Shown: one piece after another, positions 1 to 8,156 of the stretch
How positions within the stretch are numbered: position 1 is the first letter of the stretch
Layout: each line of letters starts with the position of its first letter
NCBI GenBank assembly: GCA_025937835.1
Contig: JAICQO010000004.1
Coordinates: forward strand, 78,413 to 142,412
Direction: 5' to 3'
DNA length: 64,000 bases
DNA from: Polyangiaceae bacterium
GTDB lineage: Bacteria; Myxococcota_A; Polyangia; Polyangiales; Polyangiaceae
Translations under genes and position numbers: made by a program
The notes under the pieces: model-generated
What the model saw: the letters and a program-made list of their open reading frames with translations, nothing else
Databases searched by the model: none
Told to the model about the DNA's origin: nothing

Positions 1-309
1 CCAGCGCAGGTAGCGCGCTTCGGCGCCCAGGGTGCCACGCCCCTCGACCTCGACGAACGCGCGCAAGCCGTAGCCTTCGCTCTCGCCCTCGTCGGTTCTC
101 AGATCGGCGCCCGCCACCAAGCGCAGCCGCGCGCGGCGCCATCCCAAGCTGCCGCCCTCGGGCGTCCCGCCCTCGAGCCCTTCGGCGATCCCGAACTCGC
201 CGTCGACGAGCCAGCCTTCCTGCGCGTGGCTGGGCGCCGCCAAGACCATGGCGCTTGCCAGCGTCGCGACGCTGACGCCGTATTTGAGCGTTCTGCGGGC
301 AGGAGGCAT
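1..309 (-). CDS. Secreted protein of unknown function, partial (3' end beyond window)
   Basis: Reading the minus strand from an ATG at 307-309 gives 103 uninterrupted codons running off the left edge. The first 30 residues form a clear Sec signal peptide: a basic start (MPPARRTLK), a hydrophobic stretch, and an AHAQ-like cleavage site before EGWLVDGEF. The mature part seen so far is rich in charged residues alternating with hydrophobic ones (for example RLRLVAG, LRAFVEVEG), a pattern compatible with an outer-membrane beta-barrel or porin, but too little is present to assign a family. No strong ribosome binding site precedes the start. It lies downstream of a structured inverted repeat that separates it from the sigma-54 activator. 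Confidence 0.6.
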   Translation of the reverse strand, partial: MPPARRTLKYGVSVATLASAMVLAAPSHAQEGWLVDGEFGIAEGLEGGTPEGGSLGWRRARLRLVAGADLRTDEGESEGYGLRAFVEVEGRGTLGAEARYLRW

Positions 310-350
310 CGGGCCAGACCGGGAGCAAAGGCTAGGCCAGAGAGAGCAGC

Positions 351-475
351 CTGTCAGCTATCAGCTGTCATCCATCAGCCGTTTGGAGGGCGGGATGAGT
401 GAGCGTCCGGGGGGAAAGGGACCCCTTCGCTCGCGCACGATCCGATCTCCGAAGCTGACGGCTGTTAGCTGACAG
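351..475. repeat. 125-bp element bounded by imperfect 20-bp inverted repeats
   Basis: Left arm 351-370 and right arm 456-475 are inverted copies matching at 18 of 20 positions (core CTGTCAGCTA). Each arm is itself built from short TCAGC/GTCAGC units. The 85-bp interior contains further complementary segments (GAGCG near 401-405 and CGCTC near 428-432). It fills the gap between the minus-strand activator and the next minus-strand gene. It could be a REP/MITE-like intergenic repeat; only genome-wide copy number would show this. Confidence 0.55.
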
Positions 476-483
476 CTACCCCA

Positions 484-1626
484 CTAGGCGGCGTTCGAGC
501 CGATGCGCTTGCGCTTCAGCATCTCGACCAGCGTGGTGCGATTGAGACCCAAAAGCGCGGCGGCGCGGTTCTTGTTCCACGAAGTGCGCTCCAGCGCCTG
601 GCGGATCAGGTTGTTCTCGAAAGCGTCCACGGCAGAGCGCAGATCGATGCCGCCCTGGGGAAGCTGCTGCGGGCCCCGCGGCTCGCTCGCGAGGCCACAG
701 ACCTTGGCGGGCAAATCCTTCGGCTCGACCTGGGGGCCGCGCGCCAGGAGCACCGCGCGCTCGATGGTGTTCTCGAGCTCGCGAACGTTGCCCGGCCAGG
801 GGTAGTCGATCATCAGCTTCAGCGTCGATTGCGAGAAGCCGGTCAGGTCCGGACGGCCCATGCGCTCCCGCGCCTGAGCGAAGAAGTGCGCGGCGAGCAG
901 CGCGACGTCGGTGGCGCGCTCGCGCAGCGGGGGCACGTGCACGTGGATCACGTTGAGCCGGTAGTAGAGATCTTCGCGGAATTTGCCCTCGGCCACCGCC
1001 TTCTCCAGGTCCACGTTGGTGGCGGCGACGATGCGCACGTCGGCTTTCACGGTGCGGGTGTCGCCGACGGGCGAGTACTCGCGCACCTGGAGGATGCGCA
1101 GCAACTTCACCTGCAGGCTGAGCGGGATTTCGCCGACCTCGTCGAGGAACAGCGTGCCGCCCTCGGCCATGGCGATTCTGCCCGGCTTGGTCGCGTGAGC
1201 GCCGGTGAACGCGCCCTTGGCGTGACCGAACAGCTCGCTCTCGAGCAGCGCCTCCGGGATGGCGCCGCAGTTGACGGCCACGAACGGACGCGCAGCGCGC
1301 GGGCTGGACTCGTGCACGGCGCGGGCGACGAGCTCCTTACCGGTGCCGCTCTCACCCGTGACGAGGACGGTGCAGGCGGTGTGCGCGACGCGATCGATGA
1401 CTCGGTATACTTCCCGCAAGCCAATCGACTCACCGACGACGCTGCCCATGCTGCGCGGCGGCATCAGCGAGGGACGCATCGACACCCGAGGCACGGGCGC
1501 AGGTTCGATGTCTCCGCCAGCGCTGAGCTCCTTCTCGATCTCCGCCAGCTCCGCGTGCACGGCACGCAGACCCGACTGATCTTCTTCATCGAACGCAGCG
1601 ACCGGAAACTCCGAAGTGTGGGGCAT
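484..1626 (-). CDS. Sigma-54-dependent activator (bEBP) of the flagellar locus, no receiver domain
   Basis: This is a 380-residue sigma-54 activator. Residues 1-60 are a short N-terminal region with no receiver domain. The AAA+ domain follows, with Walker A GESGTGKE at about 91-98, the sigma-54 contact motif GAFTGA at about 138-143, and Walker [10 protein letters not shown] Fis-type helix-turn-helix ends the protein ([14 protein letters not shown]). The reading frame is open upstream to 1695, but the ATG at 1624-1626 is preferred: GGGAG lies 8-9 nt before it and a -24/-12 promoter at 1661-1676 lies between the two candidate starts. It is divergent from the flgB operon, whose promoter is also of sigma-54 type, so it is probably the FlrC/FleQ-like master or second-tier flagellar activator. 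Without a receiver its activity is probably set by a partner protein or by its level. Confidence 0.88.
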   Translation of the reverse strand: MPHTSEFPVAAFDEEDQSGLRAVHAELAEIEKELSAGGDIEPAPVPRVSMRPSLMPPRSMGSVVGESIGLREVYRVIDRVAHTACTVLVTGESGTGKELVARAVHESSPRAARPFVAVNCGAIPEALLESELFGHAKGAFTGAHATKPGRIAMAEGGTLFLDEVGEIPLSLQVKLLRILQVREYSPVGDTRTVKADVRIVAATNVDLEKAVAEGKFREDLYYRLNVIHVHVPPLRERATDVALLAAHFFAQARERMGRPDLTGFSQSTLKLMIDYPWPGNVRELENTIERAVLLARGPQVEPKDLPAKVCGLASEPRGPQQLPQGGIDLRSAVDAFENNLIRQALERTSWNKNRAAALLGLNRTTLVEMLKRKRIGSNAA

Positions 1627-1660
1627 GTCAAAAATCTCCCGTAGACGACAGCCCCTTGAC

Positions 1661-1676
1661 GCAAGTCTCGTTCCAA
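1661..1676 (-). promoter_or_regulatory. Sigma-54 promoter of the activator gene (autoregulation)
   Basis: On the minus strand the sequence is TTGGAACGAGACTTGC. It differs from the -24/-12 consensus TTGGCACG-N4-TTGC at one position, and the GG-to-GC distance is the required 12 bp. The predicted start is near 1649, giving a leader of about 23 nt that contains the GGGAG ribosome binding site. A sigma-54 activator with its own sigma-54 promoter implies autoregulation or control by another activator. Confidence 0.7.
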
Positions 1677-1752
1677 CCCGAGAACCAACCGCCAACTACT
1701 GGAATTAACTTAGATTTTTGTCATAACGACATCACCATAGACGCTACTACAG

Positions 1753-1766
1753 GGTCGAATTCGACC
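1753..1766. promoter_or_regulatory. Perfect 14-bp palindrome, possible activator-binding site
   Basis: GGTCGAATTCGACC reads the same on both strands. It lies about 75 bp upstream of the activator's -24 element and about 300 bp upstream of the flgB -24 element, in an AT-richer patch. Fis-type HTH dimers bind palindromes, so this may be the enhancer for one or both promoters. There is only one copy in the region, so the assignment is tentative. Confidence 0.35.
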
Positions 1767-2067
1767 TTGCTGATTCAAGGTTTTCTCGAGAAACCCGTTC
1801 AAGCCGACGTCAGCAGCTCGCCGACTCATGGGTAACTCGTGACCCGGGGGCGGGTCGTGCGCGAGGTGTTCGGTGAATGGGGGTGAGCGCCAACCACACC
1901 GCTCCCGTCTTGGCACCAGCAGATCACGATCTGCACGAGCGGCCAACACCAGAGAACCGGCGAGGCCGGCGCGGCCCGGTGTAAGCAAACCAACGACGCG
2001 CGGCGCTGCCCGGCACCGGAATCCAAATAAGAACCTGCACACGAGCAGCTGCCACCCCCCAATAAAC

Positions 2068-2084
2068 TTGGCACGGCCCGTGCT
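2068..2084 (+). promoter_or_regulatory. Sigma-54 promoter of the flgB operon
   Basis: TTGGCACG at 2068-2075 is a perfect -24 box. TGC at 2081-2083 is the -12 box, with one mismatch (GTGC for TTGC). GG (2070-2071) and GC (2082-2083) are exactly 12 bp apart. The predicted transcription start is near 2095, only about 2 nt before the GTG start of flgB at 2097. Confidence 0.78.
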
Positions 2085-2096
2085 CAGGCCTTCGCC

Positions 2097-2495
2097 GTGA
2101 GCAACCTGTTCGCGAACATCGCCCCGCTGCAAGCGTCCCTGGACTACCACATGGACCGCCACAACGTGCTGTCGAGCAACATCGCGCACGTCGATACGCC
2201 CGGCTACAAGCCGTCGGATCTGGCGCGGGTCGAGTCGGCGGAGTTCGCGAATGCCCTCGGCGTCGCAATGGACCGCACCAACGCGATGCACATGAACGCC
2301 GGCGCCGGCAGCATCGACCAGAACGGCATGGTGTTCAAGGACCTCAGCGCCGGCGCGGGCAACGACGGCAACTACGTGTCGCTCGACCGCGAAGCGGCGA
2401 AGCTCGCCGCCAACCATATCCGCTTCGACGTCGTCTCCTCGGTGGTCTCCGCGGAGCTCAGAAGCCTGGCCTTCGCCGCGCGCGACGCCAAATAA
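2097..2495 (+). CDS. flgB: Flagellar proximal rod protein FlgB
   Basis: The 132-residue product matches FlgB in length and architecture. The N-terminal helix contains the rod/hook signature LSSNIAHVDTPGYK (residues about 25-38), and the C-terminal helix carries the SSVVSAELRSLAF-type segment used in rod packing. FlgB forms the base of the rod on the MS ring. The GTG start at 2097 gives the expected N-terminal length. No real Shine-Dalgarno sequence precedes it, and the sigma-54 promoter would start transcription at about 2095, so translation is probably leaderless. It is the first gene of the long flagellar transcription unit. Confidence 0.93.
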   Translation: MSNLFANIAPLQASLDYHMDRHNVLSSNIAHVDTPGYKPSDLARVESAEFANALGVAMDRTNAMHMNAGAGSIDQNGMVFKDLSAGAGNDGNYVSLDREAAKLAANHIRFDVVSSVVSAELRSLAFAARDAK

Positions 2496-2523
2496 CGCCT
2501 GAATCCAACGGAGAAACACCTAG

Positions 2524-2952
2524 ATGCTCGGAATCTTCAGCGCCATGGAAATCGCGGCCTCCGGCCTCACGGCAGAGCGCACGCGCATGAACACGATCGC
2601 TTCGAACCTCGCCAACGCGCGCACGACGCGCACCGAGCAGGGCGGCCCGTACAAGCGCCTCGACCCCATCTTCGAGGCCAAGCCGATCGATCGGAACGGC
2701 GAAATCGGGGCCGCAAACGGCGTGTCGCTGGCCAACGTCGCGCGCATCGAGCAGGACCAGCGCCCGGGTACGATGGTGTACGAGCCGGGCCATCCGGACG
2801 CCAACGCCGAGGGCTACGTCGAGTACCCGAACGTCAACGCCGTCGAAGAGATGGTGAACATGATCACGGCCTCGCGCGCCTACGAAGCCGGCATCACCTC
2901 GATCGACACCGTGAAGCGCATGGCGCGCTCGGCCCTCGACATCGGCCGCTGA
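2524..2952 (+). CDS. flgC: Flagellar proximal rod protein FlgC
   Basis: The 142-residue product is a typical FlgC. It starts with the rod-protein motif around MEIAASGLTAERTRMNTIASNLAN and ends with the conserved C-terminal helix (YPNVNAVEEMVNMITASRAYEAG). It assembles above FlgB in the periplasmic rod and is exported through the flagellar type III system. It follows flgB by 28 nt and precedes fliE by 26 nt, in the classic flgB-flgC-fliE order. Confidence 0.95.
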   Translation: MLGIFSAMEIAASGLTAERTRMNTIASNLANARTTRTEQGGPYKRLDPIFEAKPIDRNGEIGAANGVSLANVARIEQDQRPGTMVYEPGHPDANAEGYVEYPNVNAVEEMVNMITASRAYEAGITSIDTVKRMARSALDIGR

Positions 2953-2978
2953 TTTCCCTGAAACGAGGCTAAACGAGC

Positions 2979-3290
2979 ATGTCGCCCATCGACGCATCCG
3001 GTTTTTCGATGATCATGCCCCGCGAGATCGCGGGGGTCGGCGAAGCCAAGTCCGCGATAGAACCGGCGCAGCCCGGGTTCGGCGACATCCTCTCCGAGGC
3101 GATCGGCCAGACCAACCAGAACATCAACGCCGCGGCCGGCGCAGCCGAGGAATTTGCGGCGGGCCGCCGCGACGATATCCACGGCACGATGCTCGCACTG
3201 AGCAAGGCGGACATCGAGCTGCATCTCGTCGGATCGGTCCGGAACAAGGTGATGGACGCGTTCTACGAGCTCTGGCGCATGCAGATGTGA
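2979..3290 (+). CDS. fliE: Flagellar MS-ring/rod junction protein FliE
   Basis: This 103-residue protein has the FliE C-terminal region (DDIHGTMLALSKADIELHLVGSVRNKVMDAFYELWRMQM, cited here as residues about 65-103), with the conserved helical pair and the terminal RMQ-type ending. FliE joins the rod to the FliF ring and helps open the export gate. Its place directly after flgBC supports the call. The first 50 residues are variable, as is usual for FliE. Confidence 0.93.
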   Translation: MSPIDASGFSMIMPREIAGVGEAKSAIEPAQPGFGDILSEAIGQTNQNINAAAGAAEEFAAGRRDDIHGTMLALSKADIELHLVGSVRNKVMDAFYELWRMQM

Positions 3291-3339
3291 GCCCGGCTGA
3301 AGCTCGGCACCCTCCCACCACGAATTCATCGCACCCCCA

Positions 3340-4998
3340 ATGGACAAGGCTCGCGCGTTTCTCGGCTCTCTCCTGAACTTCTGGAAGGGTCTTCCCACCG
3401 TCAAGCGCGTCGCGCTGGCCGTCGTAACTTTGACGGCGCTGTTCGGGGTGCTGGCAGTCGCCCACCTCGGCAATAAAATCCACTACGGGACTCTGTACTC
3501 GGAGCTCGAGCCGAACGACGCCGCCGCCATCGTCGAGAAGCTGAAAGCCCAGCAGATCCCTTACCAGCTCGAGCAGAGCGGCACCGCGATCAAGGTCCCG
3601 GAAGAGCGCGTGGCCGCGCTCCGGCTCGAGCTCGCGGCGGGCGGCTTGCCCAAGGGCGGCGGCGTCGGCTTCGAAATCTTCGACCGCTCCCAGATCGGCG
3701 CGACCGAGTTCGAGCAGCAGGTCAGCCTGCGGCGCGCGCTCGAGGGTGAAATCTCCCGCTCGATCATGACCATCGACGGCGTGAAGGCCGCGCGCGTGCA
3801 TCTGGTGGTGCCGGAGCGCCGCCTGTTCGTCTCCCGCGAAGAGCTCGCGTCGGCGTCGGTAGTGCTGACGCTCCGCAACTCGACCGAGTTCGGCAAGAAA
3901 GAGGTCGGCTCGATCGTCCACCTGGTGTCGGCAGCTGTACCGGGCCTGTCGCGTAACCGCGTGTCGGTCGTGAGCAGCGACGGCGTGACGCTGCACCGTC
4001 CGAGCGATGACGGCAGCGGCATCGACTCCGAGAGCGAGTCGGAGCTCGGCCAGAACGTCGCGAGTAAGATGGAGAACGACGTGCGCGCACAACTCGAGCG
4101 CGTGGTCGGCGCCGGCCAGGCCGACGTCCGCATCAACGTCGCCCTGGATCGCGAATCCAAGGAGCGCACCGAAGAGCATTTCGAGCCGACCAAGAACTCC
4201 CTCCGCAGCGAGCACAAGGTGGAAGAGATGTCGGGCACCGGCGAAGCCGGCGTCGCGGGCGTCCCGGGCGCGCTCAGCAACCTGCCCGATACTTCGGAGG
4301 AAGCTGCCGCAGCCACCACCACGACCGCCGCCGGCAACCTGGTGCGCCGCGTCCAGACCCGCAACTGGGAAGTGGACCGCGTGACGCAGAAAACCCTGAC
4401 GCCCCGTGGCGGCATCCGCCGCGTCTCCGTGGCGGTGCTCTTGAACGGCAAGTACGTGAAGAAGGGCAACAAGCAGGTGTACGTCGCGCGCAGCGCGGAA
4501 GAGCTCGCGACCCTCGAGGCGGTGGTGAAGAGCGCCGTGGGCTTCGACGCTTCGCGCGGCGACGTCGTGCACCTCGCCAACGCCGAGTTTTCGCGCATCG
4601 ACGAGGAGGTGCCCGTCCCTCCCACCGTCACCCCGATCTGGAAGCACAAATGGGCTCCGATCGCGGCCGGTGCCGCGGGCGGCCTGCTCCTGCTCTCGCT
4701 CGGAGTGCTGGCGATTCGCCGGCGCAGCAAGAAGAAGAAGGCCGAGCGGGACAAGCTCTTGGCGCTGCCCGACGGCGCGCTGGCGGCGGCCTTGCCCGCA
4801 GCCGACGACGTGGTGGCGGGCGAGCTCGCGGCGAGCCCGTCCTCCCCCGGTCTGCCGCGCGCCAGCGAGGACCTCACGGACCTGCGCGCCGCGGCGCTCG
4901 AGCTCGCCAATAAGGATCCGGCCAGCGCGGCCGTCGTGCTCCGGGCGTGGCTCCACGGTGAGGCTGCCCAAGCCCAAGCCGAAGCCGCGGCACAGTAA
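3340..4998 (+). CDS. fliF: Flagellar MS-ring protein FliF
   Basis: The 552-residue FliF has a transmembrane helix at about 22-43, ring-building motifs after it (YGTLYSELEPNDAAAIVEKL and the PERRLF segment), a second transmembrane helix at about 441-461 followed by a basic stop (RRRSKKKK), and a short C-terminal helix DLRAAALELANKDPASAAVV, which is the FliG-binding tail. It forms the inner-membrane ring that houses the export gate. A stretch rich in Ala and Thr near residues 320-330 is low complexity in the periplasmic domain. fliG starts 17 nt downstream, and the stoichiometric partners FliE and FliG flank it. Confidence 0.96.
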   Translation: MDKARAFLGSLLNFWKGLPTVKRVALAVVTLTALFGVLAVAHLGNKIHYGTLYSELEPNDAAAIVEKLKAQQIPYQLEQSGTAIKVPEERVAALRLELAAGGLPKGGGVGFEIFDRSQIGATEFEQQVSLRRALEGEISRSIMTIDGVKAARVHLVVPERRLFVSREELASASVVLTLRNSTEFGKKEVGSIVHLVSAAVPGLSRNRVSVVSSDGVTLHRPSDDGSGIDSESESELGQNVASKMENDVRAQLERVVGAGQADVRINVALDRESKERTEEHFEPTKNSLRSEHKVEEMSGTGEAGVAGVPGALSNLPDTSEEAAAATTTTAAGNLVRRVQTRNWEVDRVTQKTLTPRGGIRRVSVAVLLNGKYVKKGNKQVYVARSAEELATLEAVVKSAVGFDASRGDVVHLANAEFSRIDEEVPVPPTVTPIWKHKWAPIAAGAAGGLLLLSLGVLAIRRRSKKKKAERDKLLALPDGALAAALPAADDVVAGELAASPSSPGLPRASEDLTDLRAAALELANKDPASAAVVLRAWLHGEAAQAQAEAAAQ

Positions 4999-5015
4999 TC
5001 GCATCCCAACGATTC

Positions 5016-6008
5016 GTGAACTCGATCGTGGACCTGACCGGACCTCAAAAAGCCGTGCTGATGCTGCTCTCGCTCGACGAGGCGACGGCGGCTCCCATCA
5101 CCAGTGAGCTCGACGCGGACGACCTGCGCAAACTGCAGCAAGTCGCCTCCACCATGCGCGCGGTACCCGCAGGGGCGCTGGCGCAGGTGTACGCGGAGTT
5201 CGTCGAACGCTCGCAGCAAGCGGTGGCCGTCCCGCGCGGCGGTGTCCGCTACTTGCGCCGGATCGCGACCCGCGCGCTCGGCGAGGCGCGCGCCCGCGAG
5301 ATCTTCGCGGAGAACACGCAGTCGCCGCTGGATCGGCTGGCCAACGCCGATCCGGAGACCCTGGCGGGCGTGCTCGAGCACGAGCACCCGCAGCTCGTGG
5401 CGGCGATCCTGAGCCAGCTCCCGCCGGAGCGCTCCGCGACGATCGTCGAGAAGTTGAACGAGGAGCTCCAGACCAACGTGCTCGAGCGCCTGGCGACCAT
5501 GACCGAGGTCCCGCAGCGGCTGCTCCAGGACGTGGCGCAGGCGCTCAGCGCGGAGCTGCCGGTGACGGACTCGGAGAGCGGCTCGACCGCCGTGAACGGC
5601 GTCGCGCAGACGGCGGCCATGGTGCGGCGCATGGGTCAAAAGCTCGGCGATGCGCTGCTCCAGCGGCTGTCCGGCGCGGACGAGACGCTCGCGGCCGAAA
5701 TCCGCCGCGCCATGTACACCTTCGAGGACTTGAAGCTGCTCGACGCGCGCGGCCTGCGCTCGCTGCTCGAGGCGGTGCCCGCGGACCGGCTCACGCTCGC
5801 GCTCAAGACCTCGAGCGACAGCCTCAAGAACCACATCTTCAGCGCGATGTCGAAGCGCGCCGCCGAGCGCGTGCGCGAGGATCTGGAGATGCTCGGCGGG
5901 GTGCGCCTCGCCGATGTCGAAGCGGCGCAGCAAGAGATCGTCGAGCAGTGCCTGAAGCTCGCCTCGGAAGGCGTGATCTCACTCGAGAACTCCGATGCTG
6001 TGGTCTAA
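5016..6008 (+). CDS. fliG: Flagellar motor switch protein FliG
   Basis: The 330-residue protein has the three FliG domains. The N-terminal FliF-binding part is about 1-100. The middle domain carries the EHPQ motif (EHEHPQLVAAILSQLPPE, about 127-144). The C-terminal torque helix has charged residues in LSGADETLAAEIRRAMYTFED, the segment that faces the stator. The start is GTG. FliG transmits torque from MotA to the rotor and sets rotation direction. Its 3' end overlaps fliH by 14 nt, suggesting translational coupling. Confidence 0.96.
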   Translation: MNSIVDLTGPQKAVLMLLSLDEATAAPITSELDADDLRKLQQVASTMRAVPAGALAQVYAEFVERSQQAVAVPRGGVRYLRRIATRALGEARAREIFAENTQSPLDRLANADPETLAGVLEHEHPQLVAAILSQLPPERSATIVEKLNEELQTNVLERLATMTEVPQRLLQDVAQALSAELPVTDSESGSTAVNGVAQTAAMVRRMGQKLGDALLQRLSGADETLAAEIRRAMYTFEDLKLLDARGLRSLLEAVPADRLTLALKTSSDSLKNHIFSAMSKRAAERVREDLEMLGGVRLADVEAAQQEIVEQCLKLASEGVISLENSDAVV

Positions 6009-6798
6009 CGGCGGCGGAAAACCTCCGGGAATGAAGCCGGCGGCCTTCGCCGACGTCACCCAGAAAAAGGGCTCGGGAAGGCCTCCTGCCTGGGTCACGA
6101 ACGGCGCCAACAAAGCGCCGATCCCGCAGCGGGAGCCCGCGGCCGCGCCGCCGGAGCCGAAGTCGAATCCGCAGGCCTCGCCGAACCCGGCGGTGCCTCG
6201 CGCGCCGCGCGTGCCGATCGAAGCGCGCGGCTCGGCCTCGATGCGGCCGAATCCGCAGCACGCAGCGCCCCACTCGTCGCCGCGGACCTCGCTGATCGCG
6301 ATGGAAATGGTCTCGCCGCTCGAGTCGCTGCGCGTGCCGGCGGCCGCCGTGGTGCAGGCCGAGCCGTCGCAGGAGATGATCGAGGGCTTCGCGAGCGCGA
6401 TCGAGGCGCTCGCCGAGACGCGCCGAAAAGTGCTCTCCGACAGCACTCAGGACCTGGTCAAGCTGGCCGGCATGATCGCCAAGCGCGTGATCGGCCGCGA
6501 GGTCTCGGTCGATCCGAAGCTCGTGCTCGGGTTGGTTCAGGAAGGGCTCGACGCGCTCGGCCAATACGACCGGATCCAGGTGCGCCTCGGCCCCGATTTC
6601 GAGCCGGTGCAGCAAGATCTGACCAACAAGCTCCGCAGCCGCGGCGTCGAGTACGAGGTCCTGATCGACTCGGATTTGCCGCCCTACGGCTGCGTGGTCG
6701 AGACCGATCTCGGCCGCGTCGACGAGAGCATCGAAGCCCGCCTCGAACAGCTGTTTCGCGGCCTCATCACCGAATCCGACAACCCGCCCACGGTGTAA
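5995..6798 (+). CDS. fliH: Flagellar export ATPase regulator FliH
   Basis: The 267-residue product has a Pro/Ala-rich, probably disordered first 100 residues (KPPGMKPAAF, then repeated PNP and PRAPRVP runs) and a typical FliH C-terminal region from about 120 on (EMIEGFASAIEALAETRRKV; LAGMIAKRVIGREVSVDPKL; VETDLGRVDESIEARLEQL). FliH forms a stalk that holds and inhibits the FliI ATPase. Gene order fliG-fliH-fliI supports the call. The long proline-rich leader is longer than in enteric FliH and may reach the C ring. Confidence 0.9.
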   Translation: MLWSNGGGKPPGMKPAAFADVTQKKGSGRPPAWVTNGANKAPIPQREPAAAPPEPKSNPQASPNPAVPRAPRVPIEARGSASMRPNPQHAAPHSSPRTSLIAMEMVSPLESLRVPAAAVVQAEPSQEMIEGFASAIEALAETRRKVLSDSTQDLVKLAGMIAKRVIGREVSVDPKLVLGLVQEGLDALGQYDRIQVRLGPDFEPVQQDLTNKLRSRGVEYEVLIDSDLPPYGCVVETDLGRVDESIEARLEQLFRGLITESDNPPTV

Positions 6799-6803
6799 TC
6801 GCC

Positions 6804-8120
6804 TTGCTCGACCGCCTGCTCCAACGCTCGAAGACCGCGCCCCTCCACACCCCGACCGGCGTCGTGCTCGAAGTCGTGGGCATGATCGTCGAGGTGGGCG
6901 GGCTGCGCGCTGCCGTCGGCGAGACGCTGCTCGTGCGCATGGACGCCGAGACCGTGCTCGAGGTGGAGGTGGTCGGGTTCCGGAACGGGCGGCTGCTCAC
7001 CACGCCGCTCGGTCCGATCGCTGGCGTACGGCCCGGCGCGCCCGTGACTCCCACTCAACGCGGCGCGATGGTGCCGGTCGGCCCGCATCTGCTCGGCCGG
7101 GTGCTCGACGCGTTCGGGCAGCCCGTGGACGGCATGCCGCTGCCGACCGCAGATCGCTCGGTACCGCTGCGCGCGCCGCCTCCCCCGCCCTTCGCGCGCA
7201 AGCCGATCAAGACGCCGTTCAGCACCGGCGTGCGCGCGATCGACGGGCTGATGCCGATGGGCGTCGGCCAGCGCATGGGCATCTTCGCGGGCACCGGCGT
7301 GGGCAAGAGCACGCTGCTCGGCATGATTTGCCGCTCTTCCAGCGCCGACGTGAACGTGATCGCGCTGATCGGCGAGCGAGGCCGCGAGCTCAACGATTTC
7401 GTCCGTAACTCGCTCGGTGCCGAAGGCCTGGCGCGTTCGGTGGTGGTGTCCGCGACGAGCGATCAACCGCCGCTCGTGCGAGCCCGCGGCGCAGAGACCG
7501 CGACGGCGATCGCCGAATATTTCCGGGATCAGGGCAAGAGCGTGCTGTTGATGATGGACTCGGTGACGCGCTACGCCATGGCGCTGCGCGAGGCCGCGCT
7601 CGCAGCCGGAGAGCCGCCCGCCACCAAGGGCTATCCGCCGTCCGTTTTCGCCGCGTTGCCGCGCCTGCTCGAACGCGCCGGAACCAGCGGCGGCGACGGC
7701 GTGATCACGGCGCTCTACGCCGTGCTGGTCGAGGGTGACGACATGCAGGACCCGATCTCGGACACGGTCCGCGGTATCCTGGATGGCCACATCGTGATGT
7801 CGCGCGCGCTCGGCGAACGCGGCCATTTCCCCGCGATCGACGCGCTCGCCAGCCTATCGCGTCTGGCCACCGAAATCGCCAGCGACTCCGAGCGCCGGGC
7901 CGCGATCGCGATCCGCGACCTGATGGCCGCCTACCGCGAGGCACAGGATTTGATTCAGGTCGGCGCCTACGTGGCGGGCAGCGACCCGCGCGTCGATACC
8001 GCGATCCAGGCCGTGCCGCAGATCGAAGCCTTCTTGAAGCAGCGCACCGTAGACAAGAGCACGCTGCAAGAGACTCACGCTCGCATGTATGCGCTCGAGC
8101 GCGCGTTCGCGCGCAAGTGA
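6804..8120 (+). CDS. fliI: Flagellum-specific ATPase FliI
   Basis: The 438-residue F1-beta-like ATPase has Walker A AGTGVGKSTLLG (about 163-174), the GERGRELNDF motif, Walker B LLMMDSVTRYA and the SSSAD/REAALAAGEPPATKGYPPSVF signature of type III secretion ATPases. It energises export of rod, hook and filament subunits. The start codon is TTG at 6804, 5 nt after fliH, and no better in-frame start exists near the expected N-terminus. fliJ follows after 36 nt. Confidence 0.96.
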   Translation: MLDRLLQRSKTAPLHTPTGVVLEVVGMIVEVGGLRAAVGETLLVRMDAETVLEVEVVGFRNGRLLTTPLGPIAGVRPGAPVTPTQRGAMVPVGPHLLGRVLDAFGQPVDGMPLPTADRSVPLRAPPPPPFARKPIKTPFSTGVRAIDGLMPMGVGQRMGIFAGTGVGKSTLLGMICRSSSADVNVIALIGERGRELNDFVRNSLGAEGLARSVVVSATSDQPPLVRARGAETATAIAEYFRDQGKSVLLMMDSVTRYAMALREAALAAGEPPATKGYPPSVFAALPRLLERAGTSGGDGVITALYAVLVEGDDMQDPISDTVRGILDGHIVMSRALGERGHFPAIDALASLSRLATEIASDSERRAAIAIRDLMAAYREAQDLIQVGAYVAGSDPRVDTAIQAVPQIEAFLKQRTVDKSTLQETHARMYALERAFARK

Positions 8121-8156
8121 GCCGCGTGAGTCCTCCGCCCTAGTTAGCAGTTCGAC

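Larger units (their letters stand above)
1627..2067. other. Divergent regulatory region between the activator and flgB operon
   Basis: This stretch of about 440 bp has no convincing gene. It is visibly more AT-rich at 1690-1770 than the surrounding coding DNA. It carries a perfect 14-bp palindrome at 1753-1766 and sits between the activator promoter and the flgB promoter. It is the natural place for upstream activator sequences, which sigma-54 activators bind 80-200 bp or more from the promoter. Confidence 0.5.

Noticed and set aside
1627..1695. Earlier start of the sigma-54 activator at 1695
   Set aside because: A -24/-12 promoter sits inside it and the next ATG has a better ribosome binding site.
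3124..5004. Long open frame on the minus strand across fliF (and similar ones at 3561-5933, 43000-46074, 46267-49428)
   Set aside because: High-GC codon use leaves long antisense frames open. These are wholly opposite to strongly conserved genes, have Arg/His/Ala-biased content and no recognised motif.
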